A DNA stretch of 64,000 nucleotides from Durusdinium trenchii. Lineage: Eukaryota > Sar > Dinophyceae > Suessiales > Symbiodiniaceae. The notes beneath the pieces are model-generated. The model searched no databases and had not been told where the DNA came from. It worked only from the letters and a program-made list of their open reading frames with translations. A program made the translations under genes and the position numbers. Location: assembly GCA_963970005.1 (NCBI GenBank), contig CAXAMN010003758.1, positions 184,655 through 248,654 of the forward strand. Direction: 5' to 3'. Below are positions 1 to 12,280 of this stretch, piece after piece (position 1 is the first letter of the stretch; each line of letters starts with the position of its first letter).

Positions 1-1731
1 CCGATGCCAGAGTCCTCGATGGTCAAAGTCGAGTTGGTCTTGTCCGGGACAATCTTGATGAAAAAGTTTGGCTGGGCCTCACAAACAAAAGGCCACGATG
101 GCCTTTAATGTTTAATGAAGGAACTCAACAAGCAACAAAAGTTAAAGACAAATCAGGAAATAGATGGAAATAGTTTGAATGTCAGGGAGGACAAGTTGAA
201 TTGACAAGGAACCAAGGAAAAACTGCTCGATTCTAACTCTAACCAAAACGGAATCCGAAAGGACATAAAATGAAATGATAATATTCAGAAATCCCAATGT
301 GGCTTTCAACATATTTCAACAAGGTACGCATGACTATGGCATTGAGGAACCTTTATTTAGTGGCGACCAGTGTTGGCATGAAAGCAGCAGCCAACTGTGC
401 AAACCAGAAGGTGTTACACTGTTACAAGCGAGAGCCCGAGGCACATCATGTGCCCGAAAGGCAGTGCTTTGAAAAGGGCACATCACGCGTGTGAAAACCC
501 GATGGCCACAGCTGTTTCAAGTCACCCTCGAAACGTGTCATCATTTCCGGCAAAAAAGACCTATGGTGGTGCTCGCAACATGTTGCTAGACGACGGATGG
601 AATCCCATGTCCACAGCCTACCTTTGATATGTCCATGGTAGAATACCGTAGAATAAATAGCGGTACATTAGGTCCGCGAGACCTTCGCGAGGGACCCGGC
701 AAATCCCGGCAATACATCTGCGGATGCAGGTTTTTGGGAGACCTTCAACGGCTAGCGCAGCATGCTGAAGAAGGTTGTCAAACTTACAAAATCGTGGAAA
801 ACATGACCGGCCCTGGCTCACGAAACTCCTGTGCGCCTCGATCTTGTCCGGATCGGTGATGGACTCGTAACGGATCTTGTCCAAGGCATCCGAGGCATTG
901 GAGATCAACTCTCGAAGGAAGATCTCCTTATTGGAATAGAACCTGGGCATCAAGTGCGGCCCTATAAAATGAATCCGCAAAAAACAGCAAAGCATGAAAA
1001 AAATGAAACCATCTGAAATCATGACTAACCTGTAAAAGAATATAATCCGCAACCCTCGCGATCTGTAAACCGTGTACTCCGCTAAGCCGCTAATCCGTTT
1101 CAGGACGCCGGAAATTTGAACCAGGTGGAGTTTAGAGGCCCAGCCGTCCCAAACGCACGAGTTGCGGAGCGTTGATGGTCCGTTGACGGTGTGGCTTGGG
1201 CTCGGCTTGGGCAAATCGAGAACCCCAAAGTCGCTAGTTTGGACACCTTTTCGGGGTTCGGCTTCGGGCTCCAACATATGAACACCAAACCCCATGCATT
1301 GAGCAGTTGAGCGTCAAGGGTGGTGAATGTTCTTTCGGCTGTTTGTGCACAGCTGTCCAACTGCTCCCCAAAGTTGCTGGTTCCCAGCGCTTCTGCACCG
1401 GACTTCTCTACCAGGACATGAAACCCCAGGATGTGTTTATGTAGTGACTAGTGGTTGAGTCATGTTGTTTCTATTGTTTTGGGTTCTGCCTGGGCTCCTG
1501 CAAGAAACATCAAGATTCACGTTCGTGTCCAGTACGTAGCTGTTTACATCTGGAGGCTCTGTTGGGGGGTTCCGAGTTCCAATCCGTACATCCGCGTCTT
1601 CTATTACCGGGCAATCCCAAAGCTTCAATGGTTCATGGTTCCGATTGATGCCAAGGTCATCCAAAGGACGTGTTGATAATCAAACTCATCAACTGCTGGA
1701 TGTCAGCATTGAAGGCGAAGGTCTCTGCCAT
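1..1731 (-). CDS. HSP90: Cytosolic HSP90 chaperone, 5' end (three exons, runs off the window)
   Basis: This is the start of an ATP-dependent cytosolic HSP90. Exon 1 is 1731-1670 (ATG at 1731-1729, beginning [17 protein letters not shown]), exon 2 is 942-837 and exon 3 is 77 to the window edge. They join in frame: exon 1 ends in two bases of a Thr codon that the first base of exon 2 completes, and exon 2 ends exactly after a Glu codon. About 81 codons are present. They cover the first strand and helix of the N-terminal GHKL ATPase domain, including the helix [17 protein letters not shown] with the catalytic Glu and the Mg-binding Asn, and the adenine-binding DSGIG at the 3' limit. There is no ER signal peptide or organelle leader, so the product is the cytosolic form. 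No frameshift is seen. The rest of the gene lies left of the window. The start codon is secure because the family's N-terminus begins there. Confidence 0.95.
78..836 (-). other. HSP90 intron 2 (GC-AG, 759 bases)
   Basis: The donor is GC (836-835) directly after the Glu codon GAG. The acceptor is TTTGTGAG ending at 78. The sequence GAGGC occurs at both junctions, so the two ends share five bases. GC donors and short repeats across intron ends are known features of dinoflagellate introns. Confidence 0.9.
943..1669 (-). other. HSP90 intron 1 (GT-AG, 727 bases)
   Basis: The intron is placed by protein continuity. The donor follows AACAC at 1670 and begins GT (1669-1668). The acceptor is CCCAG, ending at 943. 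Open frames inside it on either strand, including the long minus frame over 618-1295, are not conserved and are probably chance. Confidence 0.9.
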
Positions 1732-4082
1732 GGCTGGGAGAGGCTCTCTAAACGAATTGGCGACTCAAAACTCGGAGCTGAAAACGGGCTCTGTGTAGCA
1801 CAAAAAAGGTCACCATGATCCAAACAGGAGTCTAAAATGCGCTGTGAGAAGACTCAACTCAAAACGGTCTTTCCCTCGGTTATTCATGTGACTGGCGGTT
1901 CTTCGGAACGGGAATCCGTGGTCCATCTCAGGCCAACCACGAGATGGAAAATTCATGAAAATACTTTTAGGTAGACATCCGCAACTGCATTTGATCGCCA
2001 GACCATTGAAATATATTGAAATCCCCCATCTCAAAATAATTGAAAAAAGACAGGAGATGAAACGGGTCCATAGATCCACCCACTGATATGACAAGATAGG
2101 TTCCCAAATAGATGGAACCACCACTTCAAAATACATCTTCTTGGACTTGAGCACTTACTTCATACATCTTCATACGTTCCCTCTCGTTGTTGGGCATCCG
2201 ATCTCAAGATCCGGCTCCATGCGTGATGTTCGGTGTCACCCCACAACGTCCGGTGTCACCCCATCCTCATCGATTCCCCATCCCATCCTCGCCGGAAAAA
2301 GAAAAAAAAACGACCGCACAGTCGATCGCCACCTTGTTGGCCCCCAAACTCGACAGCTCATTGTGGTAGTCCAAATATCGATCCCAAGCCATCATCGCAG
2401 ACTGGGTGTGACGGAATGGGGGCTGCGACGACATCTTCCAGGTGTCCGATGTGTCCACCGGAATGGACCACGGGAAGATTCACAGAGAATTTCTGAGCTG
2501 CTTTCCGTTCGGAGCTGCTGCAAACTCTGCTAGATCCCTGCTATGAAAGTGTTTGTGTGTGGCAAACTGCTTGGTGATGTCGTGGTATTTATTGGCCCAA
2601 CGTTTCAGAAGTGCCAAGACGGAGGGCAGTAAGCCTGATCTTGCAGGGGCACTCCTTCTGCGTGGTTCTTCTAAACGAATGTACAGAAGCAGTTGAATAC
2701 TATTCTTGGATTTGGGTTGCTATACTGTTTGTTGCCCTCTGCACTTCAATACCTACAGTTCCATGGAGGTATTGAGCCGTGGCTTCTAGGCCCTCCCCAG
2801 CTGTGCGAACGTTTCACGCCGCGGGACGGCAGTACGGCCATCCCACTTGGCCCAAAGACATGGAGCATCCATGCCAGAATGATCGATGTATCTAGATCTA
2901 TAAATATATAATATAATTATTATTGTATGTTATATTATATTAATTTATATTATATAATACTATATTAATATACATGTATACATTTTCGAATCAAAACATA
3001 TCGAAGAACATCTCCACATGAGCCGTACTCTTTTCCTTTTTGCCGTCGGCCAAAACGCGGCCCCGAGTCCCCGCACCGACGTGGCGGCCAACCCATCTGA
3101 GAAGGTCACGGCCTCGGTCCCGGTGTGGACACCGGGTCGTTGGAGCGGCTCGTGCTGAAACGGCAGGAGATCTGGTGGGACCAGATGGAACTGCACAAAG
3201 GATTTGTTCCAAAGTAGTCAGACCATGTCAGACCGTCTTCTGGTAGGTCACTCTTGTTCTTCTCCTGAAGAGGGTGTCGTTCTTCTGCTCCCGACATGAA
3301 ACGACCAGGGTATCTCTTAGAGCAGCACCGCCGATCTGAACCCCTTTGGTTGCCATCCGTCTCCTTCCGTCGAATCCATGCCCTGCTGATGGGGACCCGT
3401 GCGTTCCTGCCCCAAATCATTCTGGGAAGCTTTTGTATCCCCTTTTTGTGGTACGGCTCAATCCATCCCCCCGCCCTCAACGGAAGGTTTCCACGCGATT
3501 GACTGGTGATTCTCTTCCCTCCAACACCAAATGTGTGGTGTTCCAACCATCTTCAACCTCCCTTCGAGGGAAGGAAGGAACCTGAGAGCAGGGACGCCTC
3601 TGCTTGACACTTGGCCTTCTACAAAAGGTCTCGAGAGGCTTTTTCGGCTCGGTCCCTCCGGTGGCTCACCGGTGAGTGGACCGGTCAGTGCCGACTAGAG
3701 TCAGGTTCATACGGTAGTTACCTTGAAAGAGGATCCTCCCAGCAAAAAAAAACACATTGAATTCATCAATGACTTACACTGTGTAAGTGACGAAGTCTAA
3801 ATGTCATGATTGAGAATCATGAAACGCCACTCAGTGATTTTTGCAGTTCTACATGGAGAGCTGATGCAAATCAAATTTCAATCAAAACACCAGCGTTATT
3901 TGGAACACCAGTAAGGTATGTGCTCACCAGGCAAAACCAAGGACACATGCATCGGTGTGAGACACGCATCTTCCAAGGACGCCAAGAACTCGCCAAGAAC
4001 TGCACACTGCACTGCAGTGAAGGAAAGCAAAGATGAACCAAGCACGCTCGAAACTGGTCATGCAACAAGTTCTCAACATGGA
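1732..4082. other. HSP90 upstream flank, no supported gene
   Basis: No conserved protein motif was found in either strand. An AT-only stretch lies at 2893-2985, made of overlapping ATAT and TATAAT words. A typical promoter could not be recognised, as expected for dinoflagellates, which generally lack TATA-box promoters. Confidence 0.5.
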
Positions 4083-4590
4083 GCTGCCCTCAGTATGAGC
4101 ATGTGTGTTTGGCCTAATCACAAGCAGTCAGGAATTGGACATGGTTTTGCTCCTCCCAGGGCAATGACAAACACTGTTGCAAGAGGCAAAGTAGAGCTCA
4201 TTCCATCATATTCCATCAATCAAGCAGGCTCAGGACCTCAACATGCAATTACCCTCAGTATGAGCATGTGCGTGCGTGGTTCACTCACAAACACATCAGA
4301 AATTGGACATGGTTCATATCCTCCCAGGGCACTCAGGGCACAAATCCAGCCAATCACGGATGAATTTATGAATGACAGGTGCAGAGCTCACTCGACTCCA
4401 ACACGGCAGATTTGAAAAACACATAAAGAAACGCCAGAAATTCAGCGAGCACACTCAAGACTCAGACTCTTCATCCAACGACTCCTCAACCTGCAAGACA
4501 CCCTCAGTATGAGCATGTGTGTGTGTATTTAGTTTGTCACTCACAAACTTCTCAGGAATTGGACATGGTTTTCATCCTCCCAGGGCATCA
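4083..4590. repeat. Three diverged copies of a roughly 80-base unit
   Basis: Copies start near 4088, 4252 and 4501. Each begins CCCTCAGTATGAGCATGTG, continues through a variable GT or TT stretch and CTCACAAAC-like sequence, then GAATTGGACATGGTT, and ends TCCTCCCAGGGCA. The copies are separated by unrelated sequence of unequal length, so this is a dispersed local repeat rather than a simple tandem array. Confidence 0.8.
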
Positions 4591-4839
4591 ATCCGAAATC
4601 AACCATCCTGCTTGAACAAGTCGCCAACCCCTAGGGAAGGAATTGCCAGCGAGGAGCAGCACAAACGACAAGACTCTACAAACCCTCTGAGTTCAGTGCT
4701 CCTCGGTCCTTGTCCGGCTTTTCAGGATGTGACACATTGACACACATCCAATGTTTTACGACATTGTGCGTCCGAGTCCCTAGTTAGGACGTTTATCATT
4801 GGCGAGAAGGCAGAACGTTCTCTGATCGGTCAAATTCCA

Positions 4840-5270
4840 ACCTGCCCCTGGCACAAGTTCCCACCAGGCGAGCGCGGCCAGGGCTCCGGCGATCTTGAAG
4901 CCAAGCTTCAAGGCAACCACCCGGTTGGCAGCATCCCTGTACGTTGCGCATGTACGGTCCTTCTCTGGCAGTGTCTCAAAAGAGCCAAATTATGCCAAAT
5001 TAATGATGGCTGTGGGGCTGGGATGGACTGGGCCTAGTGTCAGTGTCCCAAAGTAATGCAGCAAAAACCATGGTTTCATTGTCTGGCCAATCATCTGATG
5101 ACTGATTGGTGACTTCCTCCAACCTCAGCCCGCCCCCCTTCACGCCAATCACTTCCGCGACCGCCAACGAGTCCGTGGCCAACCAGTGCCTCAAGACGAA
5201 GGTCTTGAAGCCCTGCCCTTCCGATTCCAAGAAGGTGTTCATGCTGGAGTGGAAGTTCCTGGCAGGATAC
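4840..5270 (-). CDS. Exon pair of an unidentified minus-strand gene
   Basis: Two segments read as linked exons. The first (5270-5114) follows an acceptor ATTTTGAG, is open for 52 codons (includes RYPARNFHSSMNTFLESEG) and ends on a codon boundary before a GTCACC donor. The second starts at 4974 after an acceptor CTTTTGAG in the matching phase and reads TLPEKDRTCATYRDAANRV followed by a hydrophobic stretch (IAGALAALAWWELV). It ends near 4840-4848 at a possible CAG/GTTGG donor. The implied intron (5113-4975, 139 bases) is GT-AG. Third positions are rich in C and G, as in the BiP exons. I do not recognise the protein; the hydrophobic stretch could be one membrane segment. Further exons would be needed on both sides. 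Confidence 0.4.
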
Positions 5271-5293
5271 CTCAAAATGACAAGTCAGAGACC

Positions 5294-5545
5294 GGTCAGT
5301 TGGTTGGTTGGTTGGTGGGTGGGTGGGTTGGTTGGTTGGTTGGCTGGTTGGTTCGTTCGTTCGCTTGTTTGTTCCTTCATTAGTTTGTTCATTGTTTTTT
5401 GTTTGTTTTTTCGTTCGCTCGTTTGTTTGATTGCTCCTCTTTTTGTGATTGTGTGCGTCCTTTCGTTCGATTGTGTGTTGTATTGTTCGTTCGTTTACGA
5501 TTGCGTTTTTGTGCATTTGTTCGATTGCTTGTTCGTTTGTTTATC
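5294..5545. repeat. Low-complexity TG-rich tract
   Basis: The plus strand is almost free of A for about 250 bases. It starts as GGTT and GGTG repeats (GTTGGTTGGTGGGTGGGTGG), then changes to GTTCGTTC and GTTTGTTTT words. The open frames read from it on both strands (Trp/Val/Gly or Asn/Lys/Thr repeats) are composition artefacts. Confidence 0.9.
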
Positions 5546-6461
5546 AACCAAACAACATGATCGACAAATTCAAATGAATTCAAATGCTTCATATAATATG
5601 CGCATCATTTCAGATGTATTCCACTCTGATTACCCAACTGTGGTCTTCACAGTCAATCATCACTTGTGGGGCGGGGGTCCAATACTGCTAAGCACTACTG
5701 GTTGGGGGCACCCCATGCAGGTGAAACCCCGGTCATGAGATGTCGTGAGCGTCTCTAGGGTCCTTCCTTGAGCCGCCTAGGGTCGGTGGCGAATGCTATC
5801 AACTCCTATCACCGTTGGTGGTTGAGAAACCAAACGTCTGTCGCCTGTCGCTCCACAAAAAACAAGAGACAACAATCTGTAGATATCTGTAGTCTCCAAG
5901 TTCCGAGTATTGCAAGTGACCGACGACCAATAGGTGGCCGGGGTGCCCCTTCTAGACTTCTTGTTGAACCGTGGTCATCCCTGGTCGAAAAAACGCTTGC
6001 TGCCTGCTTGGCTGGAGTGGATGAGTTTGCGCTGTACTGGCTGCCATGGAAAAAATGGATGGGACCACGACTTGTCTACGACTTGTCTGAACAGCATCGT
6101 CGATTGCTGCTCAGACTCAGAGGAAGACCAAAAAAGTTCTACTCATTTGCCCATCCCATCACCCAGCCGGATCTTGTCAATCTGCCATTCCTCCCATCTT
6201 CCCCTCCCATCTCCTCCCATCCCCCTCCAAGCTGTGTCTCCCAGACTCTAGATTTTGGCTCTTCAGCCAAATCTCGAAGGCCTTCCAGGCTTTAGTCTCA
6301 AGTGCGAAGAAAAAAAGCGACGCCAGCCGCCAGCTTGACCATGTGTGCCGTCCTAATGCCTCCATCTTTTCGGGATTGCCCGGTCTCGGTCTGCGGTGCC
6401 TCATTCCTCAGAACCTTGCAGTAACATGCAGCAACCCCAGCACCGTTCCGCGACCCAACTC
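5546..6461. other. Stretch without a supported gene
   Basis: Overlapping open frames on both strands show no recognised motif. A minus-strand run near 6290-6243 reads KAWKAFEIWLKSQNLE after a TTGAG acceptor-like sequence and could be another small exon, but no matching donor was found. Confidence 0.4.
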
Positions 6462-6507
6462 CTGCGCAGGCCTCGATAAAGGAAGTTGTCGGAATCTTCT
6501 TGAGGTC
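6462..6507 (-). CDS. Short exon-like segment, possibly the start of a GLTP domain
   Basis: The segment follows an acceptor (CATCGCAG) and reads DLKKIPTTSFIEACA before a possible donor in GCAGGAGTTGGG. The pattern of Ile, Thr-x-Ser/Pro-Phe, a hydrophobic residue, Glu-Ala and Cys resembles the first helix of glycolipid-transfer-protein domains. The expected next exon, with an Asp-x-Phe-Gly and Lys-Ser-Asp motif, was not found downstream, so the assignment is weak. Confidence 0.2.
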
Positions 6508-9500
6508 CTGCGATGCCGAAAACAACGGTGCCGTGAAACGGCGCGAAAGGCTGGCCGGCACCTCTGTTTCAGTGGTCTGCGCGACTGGCTGACAGCGCCA
6601 GCGGAGAGATGGGGCACCAGTCAGTCAGAACTTGCAAAGACTGTACAAACGGGATCGGCCTGAGAACATGGCACAGTGAAAGATAGTAGAAGTATGTGGA
6701 AGCCAATTCTCAACATGCATTTGTCAAGGGGATTGTGCCGCTTCGCTATACTTTGAATCCACAGCAATTGTGGGGGAATGGATGGTTTACTTGCTAAATC
6801 TTAAGATCTTTCTATTGCTTACATTGGTGTCTCCGGTGTATCGAGGGTGTTTCGAAAGAACAGCTCACCACAAGCTTGTGAAAACATCCGAGCACTGTAT
6901 CCGTCGCTGTTTCGGTCGGTCTCCGGTCAGCTGCGACGGTCGAGAGTCGTCTCGTCGAACGACGGTCGAGAAGTCTCAGCCGGTCGCCTCGGGCATGTTC
7001 TCTGCCAAGTCCATGATGGACCTCCGTGGGTGGAATGTGCAAAAGAATTGAAAAAGAAAAATAAACATCCTCCGAGTCGCAAACCTGAAGGTACAAAGGT
7101 AGAAAGGAAAATGACCGGATTCCTTTGTACAGCTATACAACCGGGAAAAACATACCTGAAACCAGCCTGAATCCCAAAATATCCGTGGCATTCCGTGAAC
7201 TCGAGTTCCTCCTTTGTTTTTTCACTCTGCTCCCGGCCGCTGCGCCCACGGATCGGCAGGATCGAAGGTAGTATCCTCAGTTCAAAGGAAAGCAATTAGA
7301 TGGGTGTGTCTCCAAGTGAACTGTGGTAGAAAAAGCAAAGGAACACCTTTCTCGGTGCAGCTGCAGCGAAATGCAGTGGTTTCCCGGAATTTGGCAGAAC
7401 ATTCAAAACCAAAGCCAATCCTTGCAACATCTTCTACCAAGAACTTGCAACTTACAGCTCAACCCCAAGCGCCAGGCCCAACTCCACAACTGCTCCTGCA
7501 GAAAGATCCAAGTTTGGTATATAGGTGGGTCAAACCTTCTGCACCACGTCTGTGGATGAACATCCATTTAGAAGCTATCTTGATGCTTCGCAAGGAGGTT
7601 AGATTGAGCCGATTTCATTCTGACTGAGCAGAAGTTTTGCTGGCAACTCCATGCAAAGGTGGGTCTTGATTATATGTGCAAGCAAGCACTTGGTTTTTGT
7701 ATCAAGAACTCAAGGTACCGTCATAGCCTAATTGGGAAGAGCCGATGGTTCAAGAGTAGAGCAAAAGTACAGTAAGTCACTGTAGAGTAGAACAAGAAAT
7801 CTAGCGAGCAGTACTAGATGAGCCTAGCATAGCCTAGCTGCCTAGCTGCCCTAGCTGATGAGCGGTTGGTTGGCTTTTAGGTCTTGCCTCCAAACCAATC
7901 CGTTCCCAAAGTTCCCAGGTCTTTCCCTTCTCAGCACTGGCAGTCCGTCTCTGTCTGCAGAAACAGATCGAAAGGACCCAGTTGCCGCACCTCCAAGCGG
8001 CCACCCCGCGAATCCATCCAAACCGCTCCGCCACGCTATGAATCCGTATGGCGCCCCCCCCAGAATCCAGTGCAACGAACCGACATGTTTCGGTACTGAG
8101 AGGGCGTGATGATAGCACGCTAATCAGGCTCCAAGGTCCGTCTGAGGGTCGGGTCGGCGTCTCTTTCCCTTCAAAACTTGTGCGTGTCTTTTTCTTTTTC
8201 GTGGGCTTTTGGCAGTGCCCACCTGTGGTTAGCACTCAGAGCGGACCCAAAGACGATGGTCGTGGATGGATTTGGTCTGATTTTGTCCATCATGTCCATA
8301 ACAGGGAAGCGCTCCATCGCGAGAAACATGTCATGGGATGTCATGGATTCTGGGTCAACGACCAAACACCCCAGAGCTGGCAGGTGGTTGCTTCACCCAG
8401 CCGCAGGGGTGGGGGGGTGACTGGCCCTTTCTGATACAGCACTTTCGGAGCCATCACCTATTCACATCTGAATCTATTCACCCTTATCTTGACCTGTGGG
8501 GGGGACAAAAGAACCCGACAATCTCACAAGTTCTCCCGTGAACCCCGCCCTGATCTGTGGCGTCGTCATCTTTTGGGCACCTCCAAGCCCCAGACCACTT
8601 CCACCCACGAGGCCGGCGTCGCCTGGCACGCGGGCGGGGAGAGACGAAGCCGCCCCCCGTCCTTCCGCGCAGCCGAAGCTGGCGGGAACGACCTCCGAAG
8701 CACCCGAGAAGCTCGGCTTCGGCTCATTGGCTTCGGCTCCAGGAAAAGGCATTTTTGTTCAACCGGTTCGAAGAGGTGGAGCCAGTGGCAACCTCCAGTC
8801 TAAGGTGCGTCCGGTGGGATCATCGCTGCTGATTTCTTGCCATCACTCGATGTTGGAACCTCTGGAGTTTGCCTCAACCAGCGACATTCTGGCGAGACTA
8901 CCTGCGCCTGACTGTACCATTCTTATTCAGTGCGCCTTCCTTGGGGCCACGTATTGCAGTGCGCCTTCCCCAGCACCCCACCAGTTTATGTGGTCCCCAC
9001 CTGCAATCTCCGAGAGGGAGGACTGAACGTTGGGTCCTGAGACCAGGAGGCAGGCCATCGTCGGGTTCAAAGACTTACTCATTCCAGGGTTTTCCAGGTT
9101 CACTTCAAAGTCCGAGCAAATGTTCACGCACTTCATTCATCTCGAAATCATATCCCAACACATCCCAATCATGATTAAGAACTCGACCCAGCTGACAAAA
9201 CCTGCCCCCCAAACGCCATGCGAACACATACCATCTGGCATACCGGGAGGCAGAAGGCAGAAGGATGGATAATGGATCCAAATAGTAGTACGGACATATA
9301 TACATTTAAGGTCTTTCCTTGAAACTGCCCTGCTTTTCTGGGCGGCCATCGGTGTTTTCTCTCCTGCCCCAGGTCTTGGTCTTGCTCCAGCTCTTCCTCG
9401 GATGGGTCGAAGTTGAAGGGAAGTGGGCAACGGTGATATATTAACTCCTAATTACAAATACAGTAACTGTATAATTCGTGCGGAAAAAAGTTCCTCAGGA

Positions 9501-10999
9501 GGGCAGTCTTGCAAAGAAGCAAAGAAAACTGGAAATTGGGGAAGACTGACAACAAACCCACCCCCACGTGTTCACTGTTGTGAGGATTTTTTGAAAGAGT
9601 TCTTTTCCCAAACGGTCTGCTGTTGCTAGGCGATCAATGCTTGATACAACCCGCAGTACATCATCAAGAGAAAAAAGAATCCGGACACAAGTAAGCGCTG
9701 GGGTACAGCCTGAAACTCCAAGTCTTGGCTTCAAGAAGTCGACACAGTAGCTTTCTGATGGACCGTTTCATGCCCTGGTACCGCAAGCACCATCAACGTT
9801 TTGAAGATCAAACCTATCACTTGCTATCGAATCGACCTTCCTAGATTATATACAGTAAGCTCTCATATTGTCCGCAAACTCAATGTCCAGCACAAGTCGT
9901 TGGAGATTAATCAAAAAACCACAGAATCCGCCAAAGTGCTCTTGCGAGCTTTCTCAAAAAGAGTCTCAGAATTCGGTTGCTTTCGATCCAATGTGGAGAC
10001 ACCCCTGACATCCCCTGACCATGTATGTTCTTTCCAGTAACAACCCTTTCCGTCGCGCTGGTGACCGTGTTGTTGCAGTAATTTGCTTCTCTGTCCCCGC
10101 CTCCATCCCCCCCAGCGACCACCCCATCGTCACTGAGTCTTCGACCGGGTTGTCCAAGCGGCGGGTCGAGCCCTGGAAAAAGGCCGTCCATGAGGGGTCC
10201 AGGTGAGGGTCAACATATCTTCTTGTTTGCCCCTCACCTGCATGCACCTTCCAAAAGCTAGAATTTTGATGACAACTGATGATAGTTGCTTGTTATACTG
10301 TACTGGCAAGTTGTCTTCATTACATGTTGGAGTTTATTATATATATACATATATTGGGGTATTATTGGGGTCATGTCTGGAAGATTCTGGAAGGATGATG
10401 AATGTCCACCTTGTTGCGCTAGAAGGTCCATGCCCTCAGGGCCAGTTCTGAGAGGGGCTCCGGTTTCCACCTGGCCTTCTGCGACGCCGGGACCGAGGAA
10501 CCCAGGGGGCAGCGTCTCGGGGAAACCAAACGCTTGTTTCATCATTTTTGAAGAGAGAGGTATAAGATTGTATAAGGGATAACAAATAGATGGCATGTTT
10601 GCCTCTGCATCAGTAGGCTCCCTCCTCATGCCATCAGCTCGTTATCTCCTACAGTATCCCATTCTCAACGCCACACCTCGGAGCATCCCACGACCGAACA
10701 TTCGGTGCACCGCCACATGTGACCGGTCCGGTCGACCCACACCTCTGCCACGTCGACGCTGGACACCCAGGTGGATCCGCCCGGCCCCGCCGAGGCGTGG
10801 TAGACCTCAGCGGTTGGAAGTCCGCGGTTCAACGTGGGTGCAGGTGAGTCATTGGATTCTAGGCAAGGGGTGCTGTGTATATTATATATTGATATATTGA
10901 TATATATATATATGCTAGCCCCCCCCCAAAAAAACCTATGTTTCTGAGTGCTGGTGTGCAGTTGGTAAGCATATTTGTTCATTTAACTATGTACTACAA
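6508..10999. other. Long stretch without a supported gene
   Basis: Many short overlapping frames occur, but none carries a recognised motif or consistent splice signals. GC-rich patches near 7860-8110, 8490-8830 and 10680-10840 are open on both strands. Short TA runs occur near 10330-10350 and 10885-10915, the latter followed by a C7 and A7 run. Confidence 0.5.
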
Positions 11000-12225
11000 A
11001 AATGTCCAACTCCATAAGGTTATGTGTTTACTAAACAGTTATTGGATGGAGTAATCTAATTCATTGCAACCCCCATGCAAAACCATATGTCTTGTTTTTA
11101 GGGTGTGAATTGTACTGCTCTTATTGAATGCAGTTGAGCAAGTACATCATAATCAGAAGGCAAAGAATTGCAAACCCTAAATAATTAAATTCCAGTTTAG
11201 TTCCAATTAAACTTAAATTCCAATCTATTCAACTCTACTCTACTTTGTATATTCAAATTCAATATCGGGTCTTTTTATTCATTTGTAAATTCTAGTTTGA
11301 TTCAAAGGTCTATCACGACAGATTCTAATTTACTTGGGATTCAACGCAAGCCTAATTTTAAATTGATTTCAAGCTAACTCTAACTTCATTGCTATACAAG
11401 TCAGATTCAATTCTAATAGTGTATTCTTTTCAATCTAGTTTTAATTTGAGTGAAATTCTCATTTACTTCTAGAGAAGTGGTGTTACTTTGAACATGAAAG
11501 ATTTTATGTAGTTTTTCCAATATGGAAGCATGTGCTTTCTTAAATGAATTAAATTCACCACCAGCAGCACCCACTCTCTAAAATGACTCCAAAACTGAAT
11601 TTGAATTCCATGTGCATTGAACTAGAATCAAAATAGGATGAAATTAGACATATAGAAACCAAACCTAATTTGCAATGACAATAGAGTAAAATTAGATGTG
11701 TAAAACAATTGAATCTGAACCGTATAAAGGCATTATATAACATTAGAAAATTAATTACTAGTAAATTGGAAGAGTCAAAGTTACAATTGAATCCAAAATA
11801 GAATGAAATAGAACTAAATTAGAAGTAGGCTGGAATTAAGTTAGAGTTGAATGAAAAGCATTGAATGAAAAACATTAAAACATAATTAGAAGTAAAATAG
11901 AAATGAGTAAATTAGAATAAAAGCTGAATTAGAATTTGTCTATACAATGAAGTTAAGCTAAATAGACTTAAATTAGAGTTCAATTAGGCTCAACTTAGGC
12001 TTAAAGTAGAACTATGTTACATACTCAAATTAGAATCCATTTAAAGTTCAATTAGACTTCAATTAGACTCAACTTAGAAGTTTAAATAGAAATACACTTG
12101 ATTTTAAATTGGAATAAGAATTGACTTAGAATTTAGTTAAATTGTATGTGCACTAAAATTCATAGAAGTAAATTGGAGTTGAATTAGTTGTTAATTAGAA
12201 TTGAATGAGGAACACATGTCGGTAA
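11000..12225. repeat. AT-rich island with imperfect AATTAGA/TCTAATT words
   Basis: About 1.2 kb is far richer in A and T than its surroundings. Words such as TTCAATTCTAAT and AAATTC dominate the left part (to about 11560). Their reverse-complement type, AATTAGA, GAATTAG and GTTGAAT, dominates the right part (about 11640 to 12210). Near 12045-12070 the word CAATTAGACTT repeats in tandem. There is no coding signal. Confidence 0.8.
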
Positions 12226-12280
12226 TCAGGAATATTCCAGGATCAAAAGGTATGTCACTACCAGAGAATGCCAGAGAATC

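Noticed and set aside
618..1295. Open frame of 225 codons on the minus strand
   Set aside because: Only the 106 bases of HSP90 exon 2 inside it are conserved; the rest is intron sequence read through.
5091..5738. Open frames over the TG-rich tract on both strands
   Set aside because: Biased composition alone keeps them open; translations are simple repeats.
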